A stretch of 64,000 nt of DNA from Bacteroidota bacterium (GTDB lineage: Bacteria; Bacteroidota; Bacteroidia; Bacteroidales; Dysgonomonadaceae): positions 59,472-123,471 of the forward strand of contig JAMNYO010000125.1 of assembly GCA_023622765.1 (NCBI GenBank), read 5' to 3'. Of this stretch, positions 9,498-19,103 are shown one piece after another. How positions within the stretch are numbered: the stretch's first letter is position 1; every line of letters starts with the position of its first letter. The position numbers and the translations under genes were made by a program. A model generated the notes under the pieces. That model worked only from the letters and a program-made list of their open reading frames with translations. It was not told the origin of the DNA and ran no database searches.

Positions 9498-10987
9498 CGT
9501 ATCCTCCCTTTAAACCAGCCCCGGTCTTTCTCCAGCGACAACCAGATGAGCTTGGGCTGCCCCACGATATGATCCTCGGGCACGAATCCCCACACGCGGG
9601 AGTCGGCCGAGTTGTGGCGGTTATCGCCCATCATGAAGTAGTAGTCGAACTTGAAGGTGTAGGAATCGGCCGCCTCCCCGTTGATGTAGACCACCCCGTC
9701 GCGGTAGGCGAAGTCGTTCCCCTCGTAGTTCTTGATGCAGCGCTCGTAGGCTGCCACCTTGAAGTCCACGTCCCCATCGAAGGTGAGGGTTGCCCCTTTC
9801 TCAGGTATCCATACCGGGCCGTAGGTGTCCCGGGTCCATCCACCGTCATGATCGAGCGGGTAGTAGTAGCCTATGCTGGGTTGCTCTTTCTCTTTGATAA
9901 CATTCCAGACGAACGGTTTGGCCTTTACTTTCTCTACCATCTCTCCTGTCATGGGGATACTAAAGTAGAGCCTGCCATTATTTCCGTTGCGGGCATACAA
10001 CCCGAAAAGCGCCATGCTCAGGCTATCCACTCCGGTGAGGTCTTGCGAGCGGGGTACCTGTTGCCCGTAACTCTCCAGTGTATAGTCGACCTTGTTGATT
10101 CCCAATTCCGTGAAAAGTTCCGTGGAGATTTGGGTCCCGTCGGTATGAATCATGTAGTTATGTTGCGCCAGGCGAGGGTTGGGGATGTACTGCCCGTCGA
10201 TGTAAACCGTGTCGTTCCGCATCTCCAGGGTCTCTCCCGGAAGGCCAATGCAGCGCTTCACGTAGTTTTCCCGCCGGTCTACCGGGCGGTACACCACCTC
10301 GCCGTACGAGCGCTTGTCGGCACGTATCCCGGCGCTCCCCTCGAGATGGCGCTTTGCCAGGGAGTAGAAGTCCTCGGCCTGCCGGTTTAGTGCCACCGTG
10401 TCGCCCGTGGGGAAGTTAAAGACCACGATGTCGTTGCGTTTTACCTGTCCGAATCCCTTCAGTCGCCGGTACTTCCATTGCGGTTTCTCGAAGTACGACT
10501 TGCCCCCTACCACCGGCATGGTGTGCTGCGCCAACGGGAACGAGAGTGGGGTGATGGGCGAGCGGGGACCGTAGCTGAGCTTGCTGACCGCCAGGAAATC
10601 GCCTACCAACAGCGACTTTTCTAAGGAGGAAGTAGGAATCTGGTAGTTTTGGAAAAAGAAGGTGTTGATGAAGTAGACCGCGATAAGCGCGAATATGATG
10701 GCGTCGACCCACTCCATGGTTTTCCGGACCGCTTTGCTTTTCGATCGCTTCCAGAAGCCCCAAGGCAAGAACTTGGTGATGTAGATGTCCAGTATAAACG
10801 GGATGACTATTAACACCCACAGCGAGCGGGCCCATGCGGCGAACAGGAGGGTAAGCACCATCCACGTGGCGCACCAGATCCACTGGCGGCGGCTTGCGTT
10901 CTGAAATCGCTCGCGCAGTGTTGGGCGAGCGCTTTTATTCGGCCGTGTTTGCTGACGTTGCTGATGGGTAGACGGTTTTTTGCTCAT
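9458..10987 (-). CDS. lepB: Signal peptidase I
   Basis: An inner-membrane serine protease that removes signal peptides from exported preproteins. Hydrophobic segments at residues about 37-70 and 90-113 are followed by the nucleophile region IPTSSLEKSLLVGD (about 117-130), the general-base lysine region VKRCIGLPGETLEM (about 243-256) and the C-terminal box MMGDNRHNSADSR (about 456-468). At 509 residues it is long, with an enlarged periplasmic domain as is usual in Bacteroidetes. It lies 30 bp after dapB and overlaps wbqC. The Gln/Arg-rich cytoplasmic head (residues 1-35) carries no recognised domain. Confidence 0.95.
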   Translation of the reverse strand: MSKKPSTHQQRQQTRPNKSARPTLRERFQNASRRQWIWCATWMVLTLLFAAWARSLWVLIVIPFILDIYITKFLPWGFWKRSKSKAVRKTMEWVDAIIFALIAVYFINTFFFQNYQIPTSSLEKSLLVGDFLAVSKLSYGPRSPITPLSFPLAQHTMPVVGGKSYFEKPQWKYRRLKGFGQVKRNDIVVFNFPTGDTVALNRQAEDFYSLAKRHLEGSAGIRADKRSYGEVVYRPVDRRENYVKRCIGLPGETLEMRNDTVYIDGQYIPNPRLAQHNYMIHTDGTQISTELFTELGINKVDYTLESYGQQVPRSQDLTGVDSLSMALFGLYARNGNNGRLYFSIPMTGEMVEKVKAKPFVWNVIKEKEQPSIGYYYPLDHDGGWTRDTYGPVWIPEKGATLTFDGDVDFKVAAYERCIKNYEGNDFAYRDGVVYINGEAADSYTFKFDYYFMMGDNRHNSADSRVWGFVPEDHIVGQPKLIWLSLEKDRGWFKGRIRWKRLFRNANIPA

Positions 10988-11017
10988 AGGTTATCGTCGT
11001 TTTGTTGCTTAAATGGT

Positions 11018-11734
11018 TTATTTCAAGTTTAGCAGGTCGCTCATGGTGAGGAAGCCCCTCTTCCCTTTCGTGAATTCCGCCGCCAGCACCGCGCCCAAGG
11101 CAAAGCCCTTTCTACTTTTCGCCTCGTGGGTGATGCGGATAGAGTCTACATCCGACTCGTAGATCACGCTATGGATACCGGGCACCTCGCCTTCACGAAA
11201 CGCTTCCACGTGTAGTGTGTCGGGCTCATCGCCCTTTAGCGACCACCTTTGCTTTCGGTCTAGCTGTTCCAGGATACCCTCGGCGAGCGTGATCGCGGTG
11301 CCGCTAGGTGCATCCAGCTTGTGGATGTGATGGGTCTCTTCCATCCGTGCATCGTATTCGCTGAACCGGTTCATCATCCGGGCGAGAGCCTTGTTGAGCT
11401 CGAAGAAGAGGTTGACACCCAAGCTGAAGTTGGAGGCGTAGAAAAAGGCCAAGCCCGCTTGCTCACACGCCCCCTTCACCCGGTCCACCTGCTCCAGCCA
11501 CCCGGTCGTGCCGGAAACGACGGGTACACCCGCCTCAAAGGCGAGAAGGTAGTTTCTCACGGCGCTGGTGGGCGCGGTAAACTCGATCGCCATATCAGCA
11601 CTCTTGAACTCGGGTGAGGCGAACTTCTCCTCTTCATGTAGATCGATGGTGGCAACGATTTCGTGACCCCTCTCGCGGGCCACCTTTTCAACCTCTCGCC
11701 CCATCTTGCCGTAACCAATGATTGCTATTTTCAT
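11018..11734 (-). CDS. dapB: 4-hydroxy-tetrahydrodipicolinate reductase
   Basis: This enzyme carries out the NAD(P)H-dependent step of lysine and meso-diaminopimelate synthesis, feeding peptidoglycan. The dinucleotide-binding motif IIGYGKMGRE is at residues 5-14. The catalytic and substrate-binding signature ETHHIHKLDAPSGTA lies near residues 133-147, with the His pair and the Lys intact. The C-terminus (AAEFTKGKRGFLTMSDLL) is typical. At 238 residues it is slightly shorter than many Bacteroidales homologs because of a shorter loop before the REGE segment. It is the first gene of a dapB-lepB-wbqC operon with its own -7 box. Confidence 0.96.
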   Translation of the reverse strand: MKIAIIGYGKMGREVEKVARERGHEIVATIDLHEEEKFASPEFKSADMAIEFTAPTSAVRNYLLAFEAGVPVVSGTTGWLEQVDRVKGACEQAGLAFFYASNFSLGVNLFFELNKALARMMNRFSEYDARMEETHHIHKLDAPSGTAITLAEGILEQLDRKQRWSLKGDEPDTLHVEAFREGEVPGIHSVIYESDVDSIRITHEAKSRKGFALGAVLAAEFTKGKRGFLTMSDLLNLK

Positions 11735-11757
11735 ACGATTGTTTTGCTCTTTTACAT

Positions 11758-11780
11758 GTCGGTTTCATACGACAAAAGTA
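11758..11780 (-). promoter_or_regulatory. dapB -7 box plus ATGAAACCGACA motif
   Basis: On the minus strand TACTTTTG (11773-11780) is a perfect TAnnTTTG box. The ATGAAACCGACA motif starts three bases after it, so it would sit at or next to the transcription start of dapB mRNA. Confidence 0.55.
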
Positions 11781-11893
11781 CATGAAAAAACAGCTTTATC
11801 CAAGTGCGCACGCTAAAAACATCATGTTCAAGCTACTTAGGCTACGTTTACTATCGTGGAGAGCCTTTCCCCGTTATATTCCTTTTCCATGGT

Positions 11894-12907
11894 TTAAAGC
11901 CACCCGTGCTCCTTGTACCACGCGACCGTTTTAGCAATCCCCTCCCTTAACTGGTGCGTGGGTGTGAAGCCGATGGCTTCCCGGAGAGGGGTGATGTCGC
12001 ACGTCCAATTGCGCTGCTTCATGATGGTGTACTTGTCGCTGTTAAAGGTAGTGGTCCTCCCAAATAAGGCGGTCCACTTCTCGCTGAGGAAGGCCGCGGG
12101 TTTCACGATCCACAAGGGAACCTTTACCCGTAGCACCCGTTTTCGTTGCAGCGTCTCCTGTACGATTGCATTGAACTCGCTGTCAGTATAGCTATCGCCG
12201 TCCGATACCAGAAACTCCCTTCGGGTAATCCCCTTTTTCAAGAGCGTGAAGATGATGTCCACCAGGTCTTCGCTGTAGATAAACGACAACCGCTGTTCCT
12301 TGAAGCCGGCTCCCACGTTCAACCCGCTTTTAACCGCCTTCATCAGGATGAGGTAATCTTTGTCCCGCGGGCCGTACACACCGGTGGGGCGAAGGATCAG
12401 GTAGGGGAAGTTGTCGAGGCCCTTCAAGTAGTTCTCTGCTAGTAGCTTGCTCCTCCCGTAGGCCGTGTTGGGGTTGGGGACGTGATCCGCCTGAAAGGGG
12501 GTGTAACCAACCTCATCGCCCACGCCCAGGACACCGAGTGTGCTCATCAGCACGAAACCATCGGGCTGCAGTCCCTCCTCGATGAGCACGTCGACCAAAT
12601 GACGGGTATATTCGAAGTTCACCCGGTAAAAATCGGCTTCACGAAGCGCTTGCGTGGCCCCGGCAATGTGGAGGATGTAGTCGAAGCGCCCCTGCTGATC
12701 CACGAAAGTGCGTAGTCGCCCCCTTAGCTTCTCTTTGTCGTGGTACGGCAAATCGATAAAGCGAATTCGATCGTCTTGTAGGTAGGCGCGGCTACTGCTC
12801 TTTCGGATACCGGCCCAAGTTTCGAACCCCAGTCCAAGAGCCCTGTCCACCGCCGTGCTCCCGATAAAGCCGCTGGCGCCCGTGATAAGAATTTTCTTCC
12901 CGTTCAT
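11894..12907 (-). CDS. NAD-dependent epimerase/dehydratase (extended SDR)
   Basis: An extended short-chain dehydrogenase with a Rossmann fold. The cofactor motif ITGASGFIGS is at residues 7-16. The catalytic Tyr-x3-Lys is in AYGRSKLLAE (about residues 149-158), preceded by the Ser-containing VLMSTLGVLG and followed by ILRPTGVYGPRD. Such enzymes usually act on nucleotide sugars or sterol/flavonol-type substrates, and sequence alone does not decide which. It lies convergent to dapB and divergent from rnr, transcribed alone from a TATTTTTG box at 12936-12943. Confidence 0.88.
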   Translation of the reverse strand: MNGKKILITGASGFIGSTAVDRALGLGFETWAGIRKSSSRAYLQDDRIRFIDLPYHDKEKLRGRLRTFVDQQGRFDYILHIAGATQALREADFYRVNFEYTRHLVDVLIEEGLQPDGFVLMSTLGVLGVGDEVGYTPFQADHVPNPNTAYGRSKLLAENYLKGLDNFPYLILRPTGVYGPRDKDYLILMKAVKSGLNVGAGFKEQRLSFIYSEDLVDIIFTLLKKGITRREFLVSDGDSYTDSEFNAIVQETLQRKRVLRVKVPLWIVKPAAFLSEKWTALFGRTTTFNSDKYTIMKQRNWTCDITPLREAIGFTPTHQLREGIAKTVAWYKEHGWL

Positions 12908-12935
12908 TGCTGATTTCTTGTTATGGATCGTCCTG

Positions 12936-12943
12936 CAAAAATA
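12936..12943 (-). promoter_or_regulatory. -7 box of the epimerase gene
   Basis: The minus strand reads TATTTTTG, a perfect TAnnTTTG match, 29 bp before the epimerase start. Confidence 0.55.
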
Positions 12944-13066
12944 AACATTGCCGCCCTATTTGCGAAATTTGGCTACACCCTTTTGGAGGATGTGAGAAAG
13001 GTGAAACATAGGGGCAGTATCAATTTTTTTTTATTACTTTGCAGTAATGAAAGCCAAATTAAGAGT

Positions 13067-15211
13067 ATGAGCAAGAAAAAGAGAGCTACTTCGCCGGCAC
13101 CCCGGATTAGAAGGAGTGAGCTAATAGATGCGATCAGCGAGTTCCTCACGATCAATAAGGAAAAGCAGTTCAATTACAAGCAGATTGCCGCGGCGTTAAA
13201 CGTGCAGGGTGAAGAGGGTAGGAGACTGCTGCTTGCCGTTCTCGATAAGATGCGAGACGATGAGCTGGTGCTGGAATCATCCAGGGGTAGGTACCGGATT
13301 AATGACCGGGGGTTGATCCTCGAGGGCCGCTTTGAGCGGAGAAGTAACGGGAAAAACTTCTTCGTGCCGGATGACGACGGCAATATTGTTCATGTTGCCG
13401 AGCGTAACAGCATGCACGCGATGAACGGCGATAGGGTACGGGTACAATTGCTCGCGAAACGGAGGCGGTCGGATACGGAAGGAGCCGTAATCGAGATACT
13501 GGAGCGTGCGCGGAATCGTTTTGTGGGTGTTTTAGAGGTACAGCACCATTTTGCTTTCCTGGTGATGGATAGTAAGTTCTTGGCGAACGATATATTTATC
13601 CCGAGAGAGGAATTTAACGGGGCTAAGGATGGTGATAAAGTGGTGGTCGAGATCGTGGAGTGGCCGCACAAGGCCAACAACCCGGTGGGGAAAGTGGTGG
13701 ATGTGCTGGGGCAACCGGGGAAAAACGACACCGAGATGCATGCGATCCTAGCGCAGTACGGCTTGCCTTACCATTACCCCAAGCAGGTGGAGGAGTACGC
13801 GGCTAAAATAGAGGATACCATCGGGAAAGAGGAGATCGCCCGCCGGGAGGATTTTCGCGATGTCTTCACAATTACCATCGATCCGAAAGACGCGAAAGAT
13901 TTTGACGATGCTCTCTCGTTCCGGTCGATTGACACTGACCTATGGGAACTGGGGGTGCATATTGCCGACGTGACCCATTACGTGAAGCCCGGCGACCCAG
14001 TGGACGTGGAGGCGGAGAACCGGGCTACCTCTGTCTACCTGGTAGACCGTACCGTGCCGATGCTGCCGGAGCGGCTGAGCAACGAGCTCTGCTCGTTGCG
14101 TCCCCGTGAGGAGAAGCTCTGCTTTTCGGTCATCTTCCAGTTGAACCAAAACGGGGAGGTTAAACAGTCGCGTATTGCCCGCACCGTCATCAAATCGGAT
14201 AGCCGGCTTACTTACGAAGATGCGCAGGCGGTGATAGAGACCGGAAAGGGCGACTTTTCGGCCGAGCTCCTGCAGATGAATCAGTTGGCCCAGCAACTAC
14301 GAGAGCGTCGCTTCGCCAACGGGGCCATCAACTTCGACCGGTACGAGGTGAAGTTCAACCTCGACGAAAAGGGTAAACCCCTGGGGGTTTACTTCCAGGA
14401 GGCGAAAGAGTCGAACCACCTGATCGAGGAGTTCATGTTACTAGCGAATAGGACGGTGGCCGAGCTCATCGGCCGGGTACCCAAGGCGAAGAAGGTCAGG
14501 CCCTTCGTCTACCGGGTGCACGATGTGCCCGACCCGGAGAAACTGGACACGTTCAACACCTTTATCCTGCGCTTCGGGCATAAGATTAAGGCTACCGGCA
14601 CCAAGGTGGAGGTGGCCAAAAGTATCAACTCGCTGCTGGATAAGATACAGGGTCGCCCCGAGGAGAACCTGATCGAGACAATCGCGATACGAACCATGTC
14701 CAAAGCTGAGTACAGTACCAAGAACGTGGGGCATTACGGGTTGGCGTTCGATTACTACACCCATTTCACTTCACCCATCCGCCGCTATCCCGATATGTTG
14801 GTCCACCGTTTACTGGCACGCTACCTGGATGGAGGTAAGGGCGTGGATCAGAAGGGCCTCGAGGAGCAGTGCGAACATTGTTCCCAAATGGAGCAGGTGG
14901 CAGCGAACGCCGAGCGGGATTCCATCAAGTATAAGCAGGTGGAGTTCATGGCCGATAAGGTGGGTAAGGTGTACGACGGCGTGGTCTCTGGCGTGACCGA
15001 GTGGGGTATTTACGTGGAGATCAACGAGAATAAGTGCGAGGGGATGATCCCCATCCGCGAGTTGGATGATGACTTTTACGAGTTGGACGAAAAGAACTAC
15101 CGGCTGGTCGGAAGGCGTACCAGGCGAGAGTATCGCCTGGGGCAAGCCTTGACCATCCAGGTGGCACGGGCTAATCTGGAGAGGCGACAGCTTGATTTCA
15201 GCTTGGCGTAG
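13067..15211 (+). CDS. rnr: Ribonuclease R
   Basis: A 3'-5' exoribonuclease of the RNB family that degrades structured RNA in the cytoplasm. Domains in order are an N-terminal winged-helix segment (about residues 15-85), cold-shock domains (about 90-240), the RNB catalytic domain with the acidic cluster TIDPKDAKDFDDALSF (about 269-284) and the SPIRRYPDMLVHRLL segment (about 570), and a C-terminal S1 domain (from about residue 630, KVGKVYDGVVSGVTEWGIYV). I chose ATG 13067 (MSKKKRATS); a longer frame from 12923 runs through promoter-like AT-rich DNA and lacks family similarity. Length of 714 is normal. Confidence 0.95.
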   Translation: MSKKKRATSPAPRIRRSELIDAISEFLTINKEKQFNYKQIAAALNVQGEEGRRLLLAVLDKMRDDELVLESSRGRYRINDRGLILEGRFERRSNGKNFFVPDDDGNIVHVAERNSMHAMNGDRVRVQLLAKRRRSDTEGAVIEILERARNRFVGVLEVQHHFAFLVMDSKFLANDIFIPREEFNGAKDGDKVVVEIVEWPHKANNPVGKVVDVLGQPGKNDTEMHAILAQYGLPYHYPKQVEEYAAKIEDTIGKEEIARREDFRDVFTITIDPKDAKDFDDALSFRSIDTDLWELGVHIADVTHYVKPGDPVDVEAENRATSVYLVDRTVPMLPERLSNELCSLRPREEKLCFSVIFQLNQNGEVKQSRIARTVIKSDSRLTYEDAQAVIETGKGDFSAELLQMNQLAQQLRERRFANGAINFDRYEVKFNLDEKGKPLGVYFQEAKESNHLIEEFMLLANRTVAELIGRVPKAKKVRPFVYRVHDVPDPEKLDTFNTFILRFGHKIKATGTKVEVAKSINSLLDKIQGRPEENLIETIAIRTMSKAEYSTKNVGHYGLAFDYYTHFTSPIRRYPDMLVHRLLARYLDGGKGVDQKGLEEQCEHCSQMEQVAANAERDSIKYKQVEFMADKVGKVYDGVVSGVTEWGIYVEINENKCEGMIPIRELDDDFYELDEKNYRLVGRRTRREYRLGQALTIQVARANLERRQLDFSLA

Positions 15212-15309
15212 TTGTTTTTCCTGCTAGTGATCTTTCACTGGGTAAGTGCTTTTTTTCGGTCTGCTAGTTTTTTACGGGAAACCTTCAGCCTATTTAAACT
15301 AACCGAACC

Positions 15310-16230
15310 ATGACTTTTTCCGAAGAGATCAAGCAGCAGGCATTGTCGTTGGGGTTCGACGCGTGTGGCATCTGCCGGGCGCACGATAGTGGCAAGGAGG
15401 GACGCTACAGGCAATGGCTCTCGGAAGGTGGTCATGCCGGGATGAGCTACCTGGCGCGCAACGTGGAGAAGCGGCTCGATCCGGGGCTGCTGGTGGCGGG
15501 TGCCCGCTCTATCATTTCCGTGGCCCTCAATTACTACCCCCATTATAAACAACCCGGCGGTGCGCCCCGTTTCGCGTATTACGCGTACGGGAGGGACTAT
15601 CACGAGGTGATGTGGGAGAAGCTGGGGCAACTCTTTTCGTTTATCAAGGGACGTTACCCAGAAGTGATCGGTCGTTGTTTCTGTGATTCGGCGCCCGTGT
15701 TGGAACAGTTTTGGGCAGCCCAGGCGGGCATTGGCTTCGTGGGGAAAAACACGTTGTTGATCATTCCGGGACGGGGGTCGTTTTTCTTCTTAGGAGAGAT
15801 TATCCTTTCTTTGGAACTGGAGTACGATGATCCTATCGACGAGTTGTGTGGGGAGTGTCGGCAATGTCTTGACTTCTGCCCCACCGGCGCCATCGAGCGG
15901 CCATATTGGCTGAATAGCGAAAAGTGCATCTCGTACCAAACCATCGAGAACCGGGGGGAGATCGCTCCCGAGGTGGTTCATAACCTTAGGAATAACGTGT
16001 TCGGGTGTGATATCTGCCAGTTGGTTTGCCCATTCAATCGAGGCGCTCGACCGCACGACACACCTCAGTTTACACCGTCGGATGAGTTCTTGTCACTCGA
16101 CTTGGAACGGTTGACGGAGATGGACGAGGATGGTTACCGTAAACTGTTTCGCCACTCCGCCGTGAAAAGGGCCAAGTTTGCCGGGTTGAAAAGGAACGTG
16201 GCCGCGATTTCCAAAACTCGCGACAAATAG
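15310..16230 (+). CDS. queG: Epoxyqueuosine reductase
   Basis: QueG reduces epoxyqueuosine to queuosine in tRNA using cobalamin and two 4Fe-4S clusters. The first cluster motif is CGECRQCLDFCP (about residues 180-191); the second is formed by a Cys in KCISYQ and CDICQLVCP (about 236-244). The N-terminal domain includes DSAPVLEQFWAAQAGIGFVGKNT. It is the short form (306 residues) that lacks the C-terminal HEAT-like repeats, as is usual in this order. It lies just upstream of ruvB on the same strand; the gap between stop and ruvB start is under 20 bp. Confidence 0.94.
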   Translation: MTFSEEIKQQALSLGFDACGICRAHDSGKEGRYRQWLSEGGHAGMSYLARNVEKRLDPGLLVAGARSIISVALNYYPHYKQPGGAPRFAYYAYGRDYHEVMWEKLGQLFSFIKGRYPEVIGRCFCDSAPVLEQFWAAQAGIGFVGKNTLLIIPGRGSFFFLGEIILSLELEYDDPIDELCGECRQCLDFCPTGAIERPYWLNSEKCISYQTIENRGEIAPEVVHNLRNNVFGCDICQLVCPFNRGARPHDTPQFTPSDEFLSLDLERLTEMDEDGYRKLFRHSAVKRAKFAGLKRNVAAISKTRDK

Positions 16231-16231
16231 C

Positions 16232-16239
16232 TATTTTTG
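16232..16239 (+). promoter_or_regulatory. Possible short-leader promoter of ruvB
   Basis: TATTTTTG (perfect TAnnTTTG) lies just after the queG stop and 10 bp before the ruvB ATG. If used, the ruvB transcript would be nearly leaderless. Read-through from queG is the alternative. Confidence 0.35.
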
Positions 16240-16248
16240 CCCTTGGTA

Positions 16249-17274
16249 ATGGAAGAGAGATTCGACATACATAGCCAACGTCACCTGCAGGAGGAGGAGC
16301 GCGAATTTGAAAACAGCTTGCGCCCCCTTACCTTTGATGACTTTAGTGGTCAGGAGAAGATCGTGGAGAACCTGAAGGTGTTCGTGAGCGCCGCCCGTAT
16401 GCGGGGGGAGTCGCTTGACCACGTGCTGCTTCACGGGCCGCCCGGGTTGGGCAAAACCACCCTCTCGAACATCATCGCGAACGAGCTGGGCGTAGGTTTT
16501 AAGGTGAGTTCCGGCCCGGTGCTGGATAAGCCGGGTGACCTGGCCGGTATCCTCACATCACTCGAACCCAACGATGTCCTTTTCATTGATGAGATCCACC
16601 GCCTCTCGCCGGTGGTCGAGGAGTACCTCTACAGCGCGATGGAGGATTACCGAATCGATATACTGATTGACAAGGGACCAAGCGCCCGCTCCATTCAAAT
16701 TGATCTGAACCCGTTCACGCTTGTCGGGGCGACTACCCGCAGTGGTTTGTTAACCAGCCCGTTGCGTGCGCGATTCGGTATCAACATGCACCTGGAGTAC
16801 TACGAGGTGGAGACGCTCACCGGCATCATATCGCGCTCGGCGGATATCTTGCGCGTTCCCTGCGAGCCCGCGGCAGCCAGGGAGATCGCCTCCCGGAGCC
16901 GGGGAACTCCCCGCGTGGCGAACGCGTTGCTGCGGAGGGTACGCGACTTCGCACAGGTAAAGGGGAACGGCTATATAGACCGGGCTATCTCCGCGTACGC
17001 GCTGGAAGCGCTTAATATCGACAAGTACGGCTTGGACGAAATAGACAACAAGATATTGTTGACCATCATCGATAAGTTTAAGGGGGGCCCTGTGGGAATT
17101 ACCACGATCGCCACGGCCGTCGGGGACGACGCCGGCACCATCGAAGAGGTGTACGAGCCTTTCTTGATCAAGGAGGGGTTCATCAAGCGGACTCCACGTG
17201 GCCGGGAGGCTACGGAACTCGCGTATCGGCACTTGGGGCGCAAGCGAGCAAACGAGCAGGGCACGCTGTTTTAA
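16249..17274 (+). CDS. ruvB: Holliday junction DNA helicase RuvB
   Basis: An AAA+ ATPase that drives branch migration with RuvA. Walker A is [11 protein letters not shown] (about residues 61-71), Walker B is [10 protein letters not shown] (about 109-118), sensor 1 lies in GATTRSGLL (about 163) and the Arg finger region in ARFGIN. The C-terminal winged helix ends with [18 protein letters not shown] chose ATG 16249 ([10 protein letters not shown]); an upstream TTG in the same frame overlaps the promoter-like box and gives no family similarity. Length of 341 is standard. Confidence 0.96.
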   Translation: MEERFDIHSQRHLQEEEREFENSLRPLTFDDFSGQEKIVENLKVFVSAARMRGESLDHVLLHGPPGLGKTTLSNIIANELGVGFKVSSGPVLDKPGDLAGILTSLEPNDVLFIDEIHRLSPVVEEYLYSAMEDYRIDILIDKGPSARSIQIDLNPFTLVGATTRSGLLTSPLRARFGINMHLEYYEVETLTGIISRSADILRVPCEPAAAREIASRSRGTPRVANALLRRVRDFAQVKGNGYIDRAISAYALEALNIDKYGLDEIDNKILLTIIDKFKGGPVGITTIATAVGDDAGTIEEVYEPFLIKEGFIKRTPRGREATELAYRHLGRKRANEQGTLF

Positions 17275-17282
17275 ATTGGCAG

Positions 17283-17566
17283 GCTTTCGTTTAGTGTAGT
17301 GATACTTTTTTGCTTTCAAGGCGAAGACCTTAGCATTTTTCGCGGGGACACTTCCTGCGAAGTTCGTGTTATAAAAGAAAAGCTGTTCGAGGCGAAGCCA
17401 AATTCTTTTCTTTTAGCGAATAAGCAGTTGATGGGTCGTGAAATTCACTCCGTAGTTATTTGCTGCGTTCGGCAAAGCCAAAGCAAGCTTTGCGTTTGCT
17501 CTCACTTATCGCAAATATTTACGTCAGTCAAGCCTGAAAGCAAAAAGACCAAGTTTGAGCACGAAA
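17283..17566 (+). repeat. Nested palindromic intergenic repeat, copy 2
   Basis: This fills the gap between the convergent ruvB and DUF4270 genes. It shows the shared core: GCTTTCAAGGCGAAGACCTTAG, GGGGACACTTCCTGCGAAG, then AAAAGAAAAGCTG...CTTTTCTTTTAGCGA and, at the right edge, AGCCTGAAAGC. The right arm holds a smaller hairpin (17466-17501) that resembles one at 33287-33330. The region is otherwise non-coding; an open frame at 17299-17724 is an accident of the repeat. Confidence 0.82.
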
Positions 17567-17577
17567 GTTTTGTCCCC

Positions 17578-18923
17578 TTAAAAGTTGCTGAAAATCAACT
17601 CCAGTTTCAAGTTCCCTTTTCGTTTATCCAATATGGCCGCCGTGGGCCACATCTGGTTGTGGATCGCGGTCAGCACCTGGGTGGAGCCACCGTAATAGCT
17701 GGTTTGGACGGAGGTGAAGCGTAATGGTTGATCATGGTGGAGATGTTGTTGAACTGGTACGAGTAGGTGGTCCTATCGAACGAGTCCGATAGGAAACTGG
17801 TCACGTCGTCCTTCAGCTTTCGCTTCTCGAAGAAACCGGCGAGCGAGTCCTCGTTCACGAGCAGCAAGTACTCGGGCGGGCTGAGTTTCACCATCTGGTT
17901 CTCCAGCGCATCGGGCATCGCGTATACCGTGAAGTTGGCCAGGTTCAAGGCCTGCGACTTCAACTTTTCATGAATGTCTGGCCTAGAGAGGGGGAAGATA
18001 ATCTTCGTGTTCACGCCCGCTGGACTCTTCACGTAGGAGTAGTCACTGTTCTCCACGAGCAGATGATCATTCTTATTCTCCACGCGGTTTATTTGCGTTA
18101 CCTCTGGGGTGATATTCAAACGAAACTTGGAGGTTCGGATGGTGTCTGTACCCTTGGACGATCCTCCCTTATCGGTGTAGTGGTAGTGCACGTCAAGTGA
18201 GGTGAGGTTCACGCTGAGGATGGTGCTGTTACCAAAGCTGGTGGTGAAGTACAAGCCGGGGAAGTACTCCCGAAAAGTATCCGCGTCGGCCAGCTTGCCA
18301 TGCCCCTCTTTCTTGTATTCCGTGAGGAAGTTTTCTCCGATCGATTTCGGTAGCTGTACGTTGATATCGTATACCTTGTAGTAATCCGCGTTGTACCCCG
18401 TGGTGTAGGTCTCCGTGTGGTAGGTGGCGTTTTTTCCCGTGAACAGGCTCGTCCCTAACGGTGCCGACATGTCGGCAAACGCTTCCGGGTCGATATGGGT
18501 GTAGTTATTCAGACCCTTTAACGACTTAGTGACCTCGTAGACCGATAGCCTCATGGGGGTCAGCGAATCGCCCATCATGGTGGTATAGGAGATCACCGTC
18601 CTCACAGAGTCAACTATTGCACCCTGCTTGAACTCGGCACCCGGGGAGAGGTAGAATTCACCGATGTATTCCGACTTGATGGAGCCGAACACCGGATCGA
18701 TATATTCTCCCAACACGGGATAGTTGGTTTTGGAAAACACCGAGTCTACTTTCACCGTCGTAGCTTCCAGCATGAGCGTATCAACGCCCACGGATAGACG
18801 ATCCTGCTTAGGCTGGATGGTAAACCCTACCTGACGGAGGTTGTCGTCGCACGAAATGGTGATGACAGCGAGAAAGGTGATGAAAAGCCCTTTGTATAAG
18901 GATTTCAGCTTCATTCGATTCAA
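17578..18923 (-). pseudogene. DUF4270 lipoprotein, frameshifted near its C-terminus
   Basis: A Bacteroidetes outer-surface lipoprotein of unknown function. It has a signal peptide with lipobox (TISC, residues about 22-25) followed by DDNLRQVGF, then the long beta-rich DUF4270 domain, with FGSIKSEYIGEFYLS and FNNISTMINHY as landmarks. After MINHY (nt about 17720) the frame ends in unrelated residues at 17670. In the next frame the family's true end continues as TSVQTSYYGGS...LKLELIFSNF to a stop at 17578. Homologs carry extra residues between these two parts, so both a deletion and a frame shift are present, centred at 17715-17727. The first 390 residues could still be made. Neighbouring glycogen synthase gene order is typical. 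Confidence 0.78.
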
Positions 18924-19103
18924 TAAAATGGTTTTAACCCCACAAATATCTAAAAAAAATACGTTACTAAAAAGCTTGTGAGGCTCTTTCTGTCACTTTT
19001 TAATGATATTTTGGGATCGCTCCCAACAGGTGAATGTTGGATTCTCCTCAACCAGGGTGGTTAATCACGTGGGGAAAACGAGCCTCGTCGCGAACTGTTT
19101 GGG

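Noticed and set aside
9404-10390. Plus-strand open frame of 328 codons
   Set aside because: It is fully antisense to lepB, whose catalytic motifs are intact; a typical shadow frame in GC-richer DNA.
17299-17724. Plus-strand open frame of 141 codons after ruvB
   Set aside because: It runs through repeat copy 2 and antisense to the end of the DUF4270 gene; no family features and no ribosome binding site.
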